Positions 8,195 through 17,412 are shown, counted from the stretch's first letter. The stretch is DNA of 43,391 bases from an uncultured Prevotella sp. (GCA_900553595.1 USEC01000017.1:1-43391); one strand, 5' to 3'. Notes: generated by a model not told the origin, from the letters alone. A program made the numbers and translations.

Positions 8195-8202
8195 CAAAAT
8201 TA
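8195..8202 (-). promoter_or_regulatory. -7 element for the OMP-lptC-CNNM operon
   Basis: TAATTTTG on the minus strand fits TAnnTTTG; a TTTG lies upstream but only 16 bases away, shorter than usual. The leader would be about 85 bases. Confidence 0.42.
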
Positions 8203-8247
8203 TCGAAAAAAAACGAAACAAAGGCACGAAAACTGAGAAATTAAAGT

Positions 8248-8255
8248 TATTTTTG
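8248..8255 (+). promoter_or_regulatory. -7 element directly before the DUF4105 gene
   Basis: TATTTTTG fits TAnnTTTG and ends only 4 bases before the GTG start codon at 8260. The transcript would begin at or next to the start codon, giving a leaderless mRNA. Confidence 0.48.
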
Positions 8256-8259
8256 CATC

Positions 8260-9468
8260 GTGAAACATTTTAGATGGTTTTTAAGATATGCTGCGCTGCT
8301 TATTTTCCTGTTATTAACAAATAGCACACAGGCGCACGATTCTGCGGAAGACACACACACCAATGCCGACTCCGTTCATGTAAGTCTGCTCACTTGCAGA
8401 CCAAGACAGAATATATATAGTCTCTACGGCCACACGGCAATACGCTACGAAGACCGCAGAAACGGGATTGATGTTGCCGTAAACTACGGCATGTTCTCTT
8501 TCAGCAAACCATTCTTCGTGTTACGCTTCGTATTCGGTCTCACCGATTATGAGATGGGAATCGAAAATTTTGAGAACTTCAAATCCAACTATGCCCCATC
8601 AGGCTGCGGCGTGTGGCAGCAAGAGCTCAACCTCACCTCAGCCGAGAAAGAAGCACTGGCAGCAGCCATAACGCTGAACTACGAGCCACAGAACCGTGTT
8701 TACCGTTACAACTACTTCTACGACAACTGCACCACAAGAGCACGCGACATAATCGCAAGGAACATCAACGGGAAAATAAATTACGGCGCAGCACCCGAAG
8801 AAAGCCCCTCGTTCAGGGATATGATACACTCATACACAAGCAAACATCCCTGGGCAGCGTTCGGCAACGACCTCCTGTTGGGCGTGAAAGCCGACCAGCC
8901 AACAACCCGTTCCGAGCAACAGTTCCTGCCGCTCAACCTGCAAGAGGACTTCACCCACGCATCAATCACTGCACCCGACGGCACCAAACGCCCGCTCGTC
9001 ACAGACGAAGGATGGGTGCTCCGCCCTGAAAACAACGCACACGACGGCGGATTTCCGCTCGCCCCAGTGCAGTGCGCAGTGATATTCGCCATCACAGTAG
9101 CGGCAATGACGCTGACAGAATACTTCACAAAGAAGAACTTCTGGGGGTTCGACGCCCTGCTCATTGCAGCCGACGGACTCTGCGGACTCATCCTGCTTGC
9201 AATGGTATTCTCACAGCATCCAACCGTAAGCCTCAATTTCCAGATTCTGCTGCTTAATCCGCTTTCAGTCGTATTCCTTTGGACCACGGTGAAAAAGATA
9301 CGGAAAGGCCACATCAGCAGATGGATTTACGCATGGATTATATGCATGGTTCTGTTCTTTTTAGGAGGAATTTTCCAAACATACGCAGAGGGAATGTATT
9401 TTGTGGCATCATCTTTGCTGTTTAGATATGCAGTCAAAACCGTACAACTGGCACAACAAAAGAAATGA
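8260..9468 (+). CDS. DUF4105 (Lnb N-terminal periplasmic domain) membrane protein
   Basis: 402 aa. Starts with GTG; no in-frame ATG lies upstream before the promoter, and the GTG start gives a good signal peptide (FLRYAALLIFLLLTNSTQA). Residues about 35-240 match DUF4105, a domain related to NlpC/P60-like thiol hydrolases: YSLYGHTAIRY and YNYFYDNCTTRARD hold the candidate His and Cys catalytic residues. The C-terminal third has several membrane helices (about 265-395). Its role is unknown, probably in the envelope. The next gene overlaps it by 4 bp (ATGA), so the two are coupled. Confidence 0.85.
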   Translation: MKHFRWFLRYAALLIFLLLTNSTQAHDSAEDTHTNADSVHVSLLTCRPRQNIYSLYGHTAIRYEDRRNGIDVAVNYGMFSFSKPFFVLRFVFGLTDYEMGIENFENFKSNYAPSGCGVWQQELNLTSAEKEALAAAITLNYEPQNRVYRYNYFYDNCTTRARDIIARNINGKINYGAAPEESPSFRDMIHSYTSKHPWAAFGNDLLLGVKADQPTTRSEQQFLPLNLQEDFTHASITAPDGTKRPLVTDEGWVLRPENNAHDGGFPLAPVQCAVIFAITVAAMTLTEYFTKKNFWGFDALLIAADGLCGLILLAMVFSQHPTVSLNFQILLLNPLSVVFLWTTVKKIRKGHISRWIYAWIICMVLFFLGGIFQTYAEGMYFVASSLLFRYAVKTVQLAQQKK

Positions 9469-10817
9469 AAAGATATTTATCTACAATTATTACACTGGCC
9501 GTTCTGAGCGGCATTGAGTTGCAAGCACAGAGTCTGCAACCGGCCCCACGGTTGGTGGTAAATATCGCCATCGACCAGTTGCGCACCGATTACATCGAGC
9601 ATTTTTCATCACTTTACGGCGAAGACGGCTTCAGAAAACTGTTGCAAAAAGGCAGCATCTATGAAGCGGCAAGCTACCCCTTCTCGCCGGTAGATAGGGC
9701 TTCGGCAATAGCATCAATAGCCACCGGCACCACTCCACACTACAACAACATCGTAGGCACGCAGTGGCTCGACCGCGCCACACTGCGCCCCGTGCAGTGC
9801 ACCGACGACGAAACGTTCGGAACATCGCCGCAGAAGATGATAACATCCACCGTAAGCGACGAGCTGAAAGTGGCGACCAAGGGCGTAGCCATCGTTTACA
9901 GCGTGGCATACGACAAGGATGCCGCCGTCCTTTACGGCGGACACGCCGCCGACGGAGCCTTCTGGATAAACGACAAGACCAAGAGATGGAGCACATCATC
10001 ATACTATCCCAAAGCGGCACAAAGCCTTATCCGCGCCTACAGCAACACAAACGCATCAACGCAGGACAACGACGATGTGGCCAACTTCTCTGTCGCCTGT
10101 GTGGAAAACATGGCGATGGGGCGCGACAACATTACCGATATGCTGTCGGTGACACTCTCTGCCAAGACCACCGATGTCACCAACTGGCAGACAGCAATGG
10201 AGATAGTCTATGTCAAACTCGACAAGACCTTGGCTTCACTCATAAAGCGGATTGAGGAAAAGGTGGGCAGCGACAATGTCCTGTTCGTGCTTACAAGCAC
10301 CGGCTACACCGCCGATCAGCCCGTGGACTACGCACGCTACCGCATTCCAACAGGCACATTCTACATCAACCGCACATGCAATCTGCTCAACATGTACCTT
10401 GGCGCCATCTACGGGCAGGGTCAATATATCGAGGCAAGCTACCACAACCAGATCTACCTCAACCACAAGCTCATTGAGCAGCGACGCATCAGCTTCACCG
10501 ACGCCATCGTGCGGTCAAAGGAACTCCTCGCACAGACGGCAGGAGTACGCAGCGTCAGCACAAGCCCGTACAGCCCCTCCGTGAGCGGCGACCTTATCAT
10601 AGAAACCGCTCCGGGATGGCAGATAATCAACGAGGACAACAACGAAAACTATTATTCCCGTGCCGCCTTTGTGCCGTTCCCGATAATTTTCTACGGAGCA
10701 GGCATAAAAGCTTCACGCATCAATACCCCTGCAACAGTCGATCGCATTGCACCCACTGTTGCCAAAGCAATTCGTATCAGAGCCCCGAACGCATGTTCTT
10801 CGGCACCGCTGCAATAG
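9465..10817 (+). CDS. Alkaline phosphatase-superfamily protein, active site degenerate
   Basis: 450 aa with a signal peptide (IITLAVLSGIELQAQ). The fold is that of PafA-like alkaline phosphatases/phosphodiesterases: VVNIAIDQLRTDY near the N terminus keeps the first metal-binding Asp. The usual nucleophile block (T-A-P-G-H-T-S-V-Y-T-G in PafA) reads RASAIASIATG, so the Thr is gone. The usual TADHG metal block reads TSTGYTADQ, losing the Asp-His pair. The protein is therefore probably a pseudoenzyme with a structural or binding role. It overlaps the DUF4105 gene by 4 bp and precedes secA. A DUF4105/phosphatase-like/secA order may be conserved in related genomes; this is from memory. Confidence 0.78.
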   Translation: MKRYLSTIITLAVLSGIELQAQSLQPAPRLVVNIAIDQLRTDYIEHFSSLYGEDGFRKLLQKGSIYEAASYPFSPVDRASAIASIATGTTPHYNNIVGTQWLDRATLRPVQCTDDETFGTSPQKMITSTVSDELKVATKGVAIVYSVAYDKDAAVLYGGHAADGAFWINDKTKRWSTSSYYPKAAQSLIRAYSNTNASTQDNDDVANFSVACVENMAMGRDNITDMLSVTLSAKTTDVTNWQTAMEIVYVKLDKTLASLIKRIEEKVGSDNVLFVLTSTGYTADQPVDYARYRIPTGTFYINRTCNLLNMYLGAIYGQGQYIEASYHNQIYLNHKLIEQRRISFTDAIVRSKELLAQTAGVRSVSTSPYSPSVSGDLIIETAPGWQIINEDNNENYYSRAAFVPFPIIFYGAGIKASRINTPATVDRIAPTVAKAIRIRAPNACSSAPLQ

Positions 10818-10913
10818 CCGGACACACCCCTGTCCGACTGTCGCCAAAGCATGAAATGCCCATGAAAACGAGCATTCATGCCTGATAATGACGGGTGTAT
10901 GGATTTTTTTTAG

Positions 10914-10921
10914 TAATTTTA
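10914..10921 (+). promoter_or_regulatory. Weak -7 element before secA
   Basis: TAATTTTA lacks only the final G of TAnnTTTG. No clear -33 box is seen. It lies 45 bases before the secA start codon. Confidence 0.3.
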
Positions 10922-10966
10922 CACCCAATTAACAAAATACGAAAAAAAATAAAAACAAAATAAGCA

Positions 10967-13900
10967 ATGAATTTCAACAAGTTTTTACAATCATTGTTTG
11001 GCAACAAGTCTTCACGCGATATGAAGCTCATCCAACCTCTCATTGAGGAAGTGAAGAAAGCATATCCGGAGATTAAAGCTCTGAGCAATGACGAATTGCG
11101 TGCCCGCACCAAGCAACTGCAACAGTATGTGCAGGATTCAGCCAAGGAACAGAAGGCTAAGATCGAAGAGTTAAAGGCGAAGATCGAGGACACTCCCATC
11201 GACGAGCGTGAGACAATCTTCAACGCCATCGACAAACTCGAAAAAGAAGTTCTCGACCTTTACGAGAAAGCGCTCAACGAGATTATGCCAGTAGCTTTCA
11301 GCATCGTGAAGGACACGGCACGCCGCTTTGCCGAGAACGAAGAGACAGTTGTGACAGCCACCGACTTCGACCGCGAACTGGCTTCAAATCCAAAGAACGA
11401 CTTCGTGACAATCGAAGGCGACAAAGCCTACTACCACAACCACTGGACAGCAGGAGGCAACGACCTGAAATGGGAAATGGTACACTACGACGTGCAGCTC
11501 TTCGGCGGTATCGCATTGCATCAAGGCAAGATTGCAGAAATGGCTACCGGTGAAGGTAAGACCCTCGTCTCCACCCTCCCCGTGTTCCTCAACGCACTCA
11601 CAGGCAACGGCGTTCATGTCGTTACCGTGAACGACTACCTCGCCAAGCGTGACTCCGAATGGATGGGACCGCTCTATATGTTCAACGGTCTCTCCGTTGA
11701 TTGCATCGACAAGCACCGCCCCAATTCGCCAGAACGCCGCAAGGCCTACATGGCAGACATCACCTTCGGTACAAACAACGAGTTCGGTTTCGACTATCTG
11801 CGCGACAACATGGCGCTCTCACCCGCCGACCTCGTGCAGCGCAAACACAACTATGCCATTGTCGATGAGGTGGACTCCGTGCTCATCGACGACGCCCGTA
11901 CGCCTCTCATCATCTCCGGTCCTGTAGCCAAAGGCGACGACCAGATGTTCGAAGAGTACCAACCCCTCGTGGAGCGTCTCGTTGATGTACAGCGCAAACT
12001 CGCCACACAATACCTCGCAGAAGCAAAGCAGCTCATCACAGAGGGACAGAAGACCAACGACCAGAAGAAACTCGACGAAGGTTTCCTCGCCCTCTACCGT
12101 TCGCACAAGGCATTGCCTAAGAACAAGCCGCTCATCAAGTATCTCTCCGAGGAAGGCATCAAGGCAGGTATGCTCAAGACCGAAGAATACTACATGGAGA
12201 ACAACAACCGCCGCATGCCGGAGGCTGTCAAGCCGCTCTACTTCGTCGTTGATGAAAAGCTCAACAGCTGCGACCTCACCGACAAGGGTACCGACTGGCT
12301 CGCCAACCAGGTGAACGACAAGGAACTCTTCGTGCTCCCCGATATAGCATCAGAGCTTTCAGCCCTTGAAAACGAGAAAGACCTCACCGAGCAGGACCGC
12401 CTCGACCGCAAGGACGACATGCTCAACCACTACGCCGTACAGTCAGAACGCGTACACACATTGCAGCAGTTGCTCAAGGCATACACCATGTTCAACAAGG
12501 ACGACGAGTATGTTGTGATGGACGGCGAAGTGAAGATCGTCGATGAACAGACGGGACGTATCATGGAAGGCCGCCGTTGGAGCGACGGACTCCATCAGGC
12601 CGTAGAAGCCAAGGAGCATGTGAAAGTGGAGGCTGCCACACAGACATTCGCCACCATCACATTGCAGAACTACTTCCGTATGTACCACAAGCTCGCCGGT
12701 ATGACGGGTACGGCATCGACAGAAGCAGGTGAGTTCTGGGACATCTACAAACTCGATGTGGTAGAGATTCCCACCAACCGCCCCATTCTCCGCAAGGACC
12801 TTGACGACCGCGTATATAAGACAGCACGCGCAAAGTATGCTGCCGTAATCGACGAAATCGTGGAAATGCGCAACAACGGACGCCCCGTACTCGTGGGTAC
12901 CACATCGGTGGAAATCTCCGAGCTCATCTCCAAGATGCTCAATATGCGCAAGATTCCGCATCAGGTGCTCAACGCAAAGCTCCACCAAAAGGAGGCAGAA
13001 ATCGTTGCACTGGCAGGTCGCAGCAACCCCGGCATGGTGGAAATAACCGACGAGGAAGGCAACAAGCACACCGAAGAGCGTTTGCTCGGAGCCGTGACCA
13101 TCGCCACCAACATGGCAGGTCGTGGTACCGACATCAAGCTTACACCAGAGGTTAAGGCAGCCGGCGGACTCGCCATCATCGGTACAGAACGCCACGAAAG
13201 CCGCCGTGTGGACCGTCAGCTCCGCGGACGTGCAGGTCGTCAGGGCGACCCCGGAAGCTCCGTATTCTACGTTTCGCTTGAAGACAAGCTCATGCGTCTG
13301 TTCGCTTCCGAGCGCATCGCCAACCTCATGGACCGTCTGGGATTCAAGGACGACGACCGTATCGAGAATCCGATGATTTCAAAGAGCATTGAGCGTGCAC
13401 AGAAGAAGGTGGAGGAAAACAACTTCGGTATCCGCAAACACCTGCTCGAATACGACGACGTGATGAACAAGCAGCGCACCGTCATCTACGAGAAACGCCG
13501 CCACGCACTCATGGGCGAACGCATCGGCATGGACATCACCAACATCATCTGGGACCGTGTGGTGAACATCATCGAGAACAACGAATACAACGAATGCCGC
13601 GAAATGTTCCTCAAGGTGCTCGCAATGGAATGCCCGTTCAGCGAAGAAGAGTTCGAGAACGCCAAGCACGAAGAACTTGAAGAGCGTGCTTTCCAGAGCG
13701 CAATCGCAACATTCAAGCGCAAGACAGACCGCATAGAGTCAGTGGCTTGGCCTATAATAAAGGATGTGGAGGAGAACCAAGGCGCGCTCTACGAGCGCAT
13801 CATGGTGCCCATCACCGACGGCAAGCGCATGTACAACATCCCCTGCAACCTCAAGGAAGCCTACCGCACAGAAGCCAAGGATGTGGTGAAGCAGTTTGAG

Positions 13901-14350
13901 CGCGTTATCATGCTGCACATCATCGACGAGTGCTGGAAGGAGAATCTGCGCCAGCTCGACGAACTCCGCCACAGCGTACAGAACGCTTCCTACGAGCAGA
14001 AAGACCCGTTGCTCATCTTCAAACTCGAAAGTGCGAAACTCTTCGACTCTATGGTGAACGAGATGAACAACCGCATTTCAAGCATACTCACACGCGGACA
14101 GATTCCAGAACTACAGCATGAGGATGTGCAGGAAGCTACACCTGAGGAGCATTCTCCCCAGAACTACAGCGAGCATAAGGAGGATCTCAACGACACGGCA
14201 CAGCAGGCTGCAGCCAACCACGACACCCGTGAGAACGCCGACGCCAACCGCACACCGTACGTTGCCGACAAGCTCCCCGGCCGCAACGACCCATGTCCCT
14301 GCGGAAGCGGCAAGAAATTCAAGAACTGCCACGGTCGCGGTCTCATGTAA
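10967..14350 (+). CDS. secA: Preprotein translocase ATPase SecA
   Basis: 1127 aa, longer than E. coli SecA (about 900) because of insertions usual in Bacteroidota. Walker A is in MATGEGKTLVSTLP (about residue 190), the DEAD-like Walker B in VDEVDSVLIDDARTPL, helicase motifs in MAGMTGTA and NMAGRGTDI, and RQLRGRAGRQGD before the helical scaffold. The tail ends in a SEC-C zinc motif (DPCPCGSGKKFKNCHG). It drives proteins through SecYEG at the inner membrane. A strong terminator follows 30 bases after the stop codon. Confidence 0.97.
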   Translation: MNFNKFLQSLFGNKSSRDMKLIQPLIEEVKKAYPEIKALSNDELRARTKQLQQYVQDSAKEQKAKIEELKAKIEDTPIDERETIFNAIDKLEKEVLDLYEKALNEIMPVAFSIVKDTARRFAENEETVVTATDFDRELASNPKNDFVTIEGDKAYYHNHWTAGGNDLKWEMVHYDVQLFGGIALHQGKIAEMATGEGKTLVSTLPVFLNALTGNGVHVVTVNDYLAKRDSEWMGPLYMFNGLSVDCIDKHRPNSPERRKAYMADITFGTNNEFGFDYLRDNMALSPADLVQRKHNYAIVDEVDSVLIDDARTPLIISGPVAKGDDQMFEEYQPLVERLVDVQRKLATQYLAEAKQLITEGQKTNDQKKLDEGFLALYRSHKALPKNKPLIKYLSEEGIKAGMLKTEEYYMENNNRRMPEAVKPLYFVVDEKLNSCDLTDKGTDWLANQVNDKELFVLPDIASELSALENEKDLTEQDRLDRKDDMLNHYAVQSERVHTLQQLLKAYTMFNKDDEYVVMDGEVKIVDEQTGRIMEGRRWSDGLHQAVEAKEHVKVEAATQTFATITLQNYFRMYHKLAGMTGTASTEAGEFWDIYKLDVVEIPTNRPILRKDLDDRVYKTARAKYAAVIDEIVEMRNNGRPVLVGTTSVEISELISKMLNMRKIPHQVLNAKLHQKEAEIVALAGRSNPGMVEITDEEGNKHTEERLLGAVTIATNMAGRGTDIKLTPEVKAAGGLAIIGTERHESRRVDRQLRGRAGRQGDPGSSVFYVSLEDKLMRLFASERIANLMDRLGFKDDDRIENPMISKSIERAQKKVEENNFGIRKHLLEYDDVMNKQRTVIYEKRRHALMGERIGMDITNIIWDRVVNIIENNEYNECREMFLKVLAMECPFSEEEFENAKHEELEERAFQSAIATFKRKTDRIESVAWPIIKDVEENQGALYERIMVPITDGKRMYNIPCNLKEAYRTEAKDVVKQFERVIMLHIIDECWKENLRQLDELRHSVQNASYEQKDPLLIFKLESAKLFDSMVNEMNNRISSILTRGQIPELQHEDVQEATPEEHSPQNYSEHKEDLNDTAQQAAANHDTRENADANRTPYVADKLPGRNDPCPCGSGKKFKNCHGRGLM

Positions 14351-14381
14351 ACTGACAGTTTATAACATTCATATTACAAAC

Positions 14382-14419
14382 AATCCCAGACATCCGATGT
14401 GGTGTCTGGGATTTTTTGT
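14382..14419 (+). terminator. Intrinsic terminator of secA
   Basis: AATCCCAGACA (14382-14392) pairs with TGTCTGGGATT (14403-14413), followed by TTTTT. The 190 bases between it and the next promoter hold only A/T-rich sequence with a repeated CGTATTTGTGG motif (about 14425 and 14577). Confidence 0.9.
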
Positions 14420-14611
14420 TCACCGTATTTGTGGCAAATACAAATATTTTTCCGTCATTTTTGCAGCATTTCCAAATAAAATTTGCACTTTTGCCACACG
14501 AAACACGTTGAACCCATGTCAAAACAGAAATCATGCCCGGAATCCGACAAAGCCGCAAGCATACGCACACAGAAAACGTATTTGTGGTAATGGTTTCCGT
14601 ATTTCGGGTAG

Positions 14612-14641
14612 ATTGCAATAGGAATAATGTGAATACCTTTG
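14612..14641 (+). promoter_or_regulatory. Promoter for the DXS-like gene
   Basis: ATTG (14612-14615), 18 bases, then TACCTTTG (14634-14641). The transcript would start near 14647, about 38 bases before the ATG. Confidence 0.6.
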
Positions 14642-14684
14642 CATCTGTACAAAAAAGGCATCACCCACAAAAAAGGAAAAAAAC

Positions 14685-16448
14685 ATGTATATAGAAAAAA
14701 TCAAGTCGCCAGCCGACCTTAAAAAACTGGATATTGAAGCTCTCAAGACCGTCGCCAACGAGACCCGTGAAGCAGTGTTGAACCGCGTGAGCAAGCATGG
14801 CGGACACATAGGTCCCAACCTCGGATTCGTAGAAGCCACCGTCGCCCTGCACTATGTGTTCGATGCTCCCACCGACAAGTTCGTGTTCGATGTCAGCCAC
14901 CAGTGCTACCCTCACAAGGTACTTACGGGTCGTGCCGCAGGATTCCTTGGCGATGCAGATGAGATGAACGCCATCTCCGGCTACTCGTCGCCTACGGAAA
15001 GTCCCGTTTACGACAACTTTGAAGTGGGCCACACATCCACCTCCGTCAGTCTCGCAACGGGTCTGCAGAAAGCCCGCGACATAAGAGGCACCCACGAAAA
15101 CATCATCGCCGTCATCGGCGACGGTTCGCTTTCTGGCGGCGAGGCGTTTGAAGGACTCGACGAAGCGTCGGAACTCGGCACAGGCATCATCATCGTTGTG
15201 AACGACAACGAAATGTCTATCGCCGAAAACCACGGCGGCATCTACAAGAACCTCCGCGCCTTACGAGAGAGCAACGGCACCTGCAGCAACAACTGGTTCA
15301 AGGCATGGGGATTCGAATACACATATCTTGAAGAAGGCAACGACATTGAAAAACTCATTAATGTGTTCCGCAGCGTGAAGGACACCGACAGACCCACCGT
15401 CGTACACATACACACCGAGAAAGGCCACGGCTTCGCCCCTGCCGTAGAAGACAAGGAGGCATGGCACTGGGGTCTGCCTTTCAACCGTGAGGACGGAAGT
15501 CGCCCCGCAGGTGCTCCGCACGAGACCTACGAGCAGCTCTATTCCGACTGGATGCTCCGTGAGATGAAACTCGACAAGACACTCATTGCGGTGACAGCCG
15601 GAACTCCAGCTGCCGCCGGCTTCACACCGGCGAAACGCAAGGAAGCGGGAAAGCAGCACATCGACATGGGCATTGCCGAAGAACAGGCCGTAGCCATGAT
15701 TTCGGGCATGGCAAAGGGCGGTCTGCACCCCGTATGGACCGTATATAGCACCTTCATCCAGCGCACCTACGACCAGATAGCGCAAGACCTCTGCATCAAC
15801 TCCAACCCAGCCGTCATAAACGTAGTGGGCGGAGGAACAGCGTCGATGAACGACATCACACACATCTGCCTGTTCGACATCCCCATGCTGTGCAGCATTC
15901 CGGGACTCGTCTATCTCGCTCCCACCACCTGTGAGGAGTATTTCGCCATGCTTCGGTGGGCCATTCTCCAGGACAGTAAGCCCATAGCCATACGCATGCC
16001 AAGCAACGGCGTGGTGCACACATCAGAGCCTGTCGATACGGAATACGGCTACGAGCCCAAGTACAAAGTGGCGCACAAGGGCTCTACGGTGGCTGTCATC
16101 GCCGCCGGCTCGTTCTATCAGAAGGGCGAAAACGTTGTCCGCCGGCTCGCCGAAAAGGGCATCGACGCAACACTCATCAACCCACGCTACCTCAACGAAG
16201 TGGATGCCTCAACACTGGAATCGCTCAAACCCGACCATAAGCTTGTCGTCACACTCGAGGACGGCAGCAAGGACGGAGGCTTCGGCGAACGTATCGCCTC
16301 CTTCTATGGCACATCAGACATGAAGGTACTCGTGGGCGGCGTGAAGAAAGGACTCTACGACCGCTTCGTACTCGAACAGCTCCTGTCGGACAACCGTCTG
16401 CTTGACGAACAGATAGTAGAGGATATTCTGAAAATCATCGGACAATGA
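14685..16448 (+). CDS. DXS-like transketolase-family enzyme
   Basis: 587 aa, somewhat shorter than typical 1-deoxyxylulose-5-phosphate synthase (about 620-640). The N-terminal thiamine-diphosphate half is close to DXS: HGGHIGPNLG, DVSHQCYPHKVLTGR, GDGSLSGGEAFEG (145 on) with the metal-binding Asn about 173. The Glu that activates thiamine diphosphate is in MGIAEEQAV. The segment that in DXS reads DRAG..G.DG.TH, whose Arg helps bind glyceraldehyde phosphate, reads VVGGGTASMNDITH here, so the substrate may differ. A second Arg site is kept (AIRMPSNG). Annotation as dxs would be usual, but true DXS activity is uncertain. It has its own promoter. Confidence 0.8.
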   Translation: MYIEKIKSPADLKKLDIEALKTVANETREAVLNRVSKHGGHIGPNLGFVEATVALHYVFDAPTDKFVFDVSHQCYPHKVLTGRAAGFLGDADEMNAISGYSSPTESPVYDNFEVGHTSTSVSLATGLQKARDIRGTHENIIAVIGDGSLSGGEAFEGLDEASELGTGIIIVVNDNEMSIAENHGGIYKNLRALRESNGTCSNNWFKAWGFEYTYLEEGNDIEKLINVFRSVKDTDRPTVVHIHTEKGHGFAPAVEDKEAWHWGLPFNREDGSRPAGAPHETYEQLYSDWMLREMKLDKTLIAVTAGTPAAAGFTPAKRKEAGKQHIDMGIAEEQAVAMISGMAKGGLHPVWTVYSTFIQRTYDQIAQDLCINSNPAVINVVGGGTASMNDITHICLFDIPMLCSIPGLVYLAPTTCEEYFAMLRWAILQDSKPIAIRMPSNGVVHTSEPVDTEYGYEPKYKVAHKGSTVAVIAAGSFYQKGENVVRRLAEKGIDATLINPRYLNEVDASTLESLKPDHKLVVTLEDGSKDGGFGERIASFYGTSDMKVLVGGVKKGLYDRFVLEQLLSDNRLLDEQIVEDILKIIGQ

Positions 16449-16534
16449 AAGAACTCCATTTCAACACCGTACATGGATTCAACGACCATCACAAAGTGGA
16501 GACACAGCATCCGCTGGTAAGCGTGCCGCACTGA
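16445..16534 (+). pseudogene. N-terminal stub of an AraC-family regulator
   Basis: A 29-codon frame overlaps the DXS-like stop codon (ATGA). It reads MKELHFNTVHGFNDHH... then ETQHPLVSV, which matches the start of Bacteroidota AraC regulators (their cupin-like domain typically begins with such a HPLVSV block), and then stops after Pro-His. The rest of the regulator (about 260 aa, including the DNA-binding domain) is absent, and the next gene starts 35 bases on. AraC regulators often sit beside flavodoxin-fold oxidoreductases like 16569-17105, so this is probably a deletion remnant. Confidence 0.55.
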
Positions 16535-16568
16535 CACACAACCCAATTCAAGCAAAACAAAAAAAAAT

Positions 16569-17105
16569 ATGAAGAAAGTAATAGTGATATCAACAAGTCT
16601 GCGCACAGGGTCGAACAGCGACACTCTGGCCGATATGTTCATAAAAGGAGCATCAGACGCAGGACACAACGTAGAGAAAATATCGCTCGCCGGCAAGACA
16701 ATAGCCTTCTGCAAAGGCTGCCTCGCATGCCAGAAACTCGGCAAATGCGTCATCGACGACGATGCCAATGCCATAATGCAGAAAGTGCTTGAAGCCGACA
16801 TCGTGTGCTGGGCGACACCCATCTACTACTACGAAATGAGCGGACAGATGAAAGTTCTCATCGACCGAATGAACGCCATGTACGCCCTCGACTACAAATT
16901 CCGTGACATCTATATGCTCACCACCGCTGCCGAGGACGAACCCGAAGTGCCCAAGCGTGCTGAAGCAGGACTTAGCGGCTGGACAGACTGCTACCCCAAG
17001 AGCCGCATCGCAGCCACCCTCTTCTGCGGAGGTGTCGCCACTCCACATGCCATCGACGACAACAGCAAACTTAACGAAGCCTACGAATTGGGCAAAAACG
17101 TGTAG
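16569..17105 (+). CDS. Flavodoxin-fold NAD(P)H-dependent FMN oxidoreductase
   Basis: 178 aa. N-terminal flavodoxin/NADPH-FMN reductase motif (VIVISTSLRTGSNSDTLAD), a cysteine cluster typical of the iron-sulfur-flavoprotein-like group (FCKGCLACQKLGKC, residues about 48-61), and ATPIYYYEMSGQMKVLIDR for FMN binding. It probably reduces quinones, nitro compounds or metals with NAD(P)H; its substrate is unknown. It stops at TAG 17103-17105 after ELGKNV, close to the normal end of the family. It lies just after an AraC regulator stub that may once have controlled it. Confidence 0.82.
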   Translation: MKKVIVISTSLRTGSNSDTLADMFIKGASDAGHNVEKISLAGKTIAFCKGCLACQKLGKCVIDDDANAIMQKVLEADIVCWATPIYYYEMSGQMKVLIDRMNAMYALDYKFRDIYMLTTAAEDEPEVPKRAEAGLSGWTDCYPKSRIAATLFCGGVATPHAIDDNSKLNEAYELGKNV

Positions 17106-17203
17106 GCAGCAGGAATGGCGGTCTGCCCATCAGGCGACAAACAAAAGGACTCCCCTTCCCGTCTGCATAAAATCTATATGAGGAGGGGTGTGGTCAAAAA
17201 ACT

Positions 17204-17335
17204 GAAGTTATCGGAAATTAGGCTTCGCCGGAAGTTAAAGGAAGATAGCGGACAATAGCATAACTCATTGAAAAAGCAATGGTAATGTCCGTTATCTTCC
17301 ATCCACCGCAGGCGGATTAACTTCCGATAATTTCT
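17204..17335. repeat. Large imperfect inverted repeat, arms about 50 bp
   Basis: The left arm (17204-17256, starting GAAGTTATCGGAAATTAG) is nearly the reverse complement of the right arm (17285-17335, ending TTAACTTCCGATAATTTC). Shared blocks are TTATCGGAA, GGAAGTTAA, GGAAGATA and CGGACA. The loop is about 28 bases. No coding frame is present. It looks like a small non-autonomous element (MITE-like) or a dispersed palindromic repeat, and marks one end of the cassette B insertion. Confidence 0.7.
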
Positions 17336-17412
17336 GCTAACTCCAGCTTTGATACACCGACATAAATCAATAATTCTTATCAACGCGCACGGGGTGTGCC
17401 GAAGGTACACCT

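Noticed and set aside
8104..8259. A riboswitch or structured leader before the OMP operon.
   Set aside because: The A/T-rich region shows no stems longer than chance; only promoter-like boxes can be supported.
14420..14610. A hidden small gene or RNA between secA and the DXS-like gene.
   Set aside because: Frames there overlap the terminator or lack start context; the repeated CGTATTTGTGG is short and unpaired.
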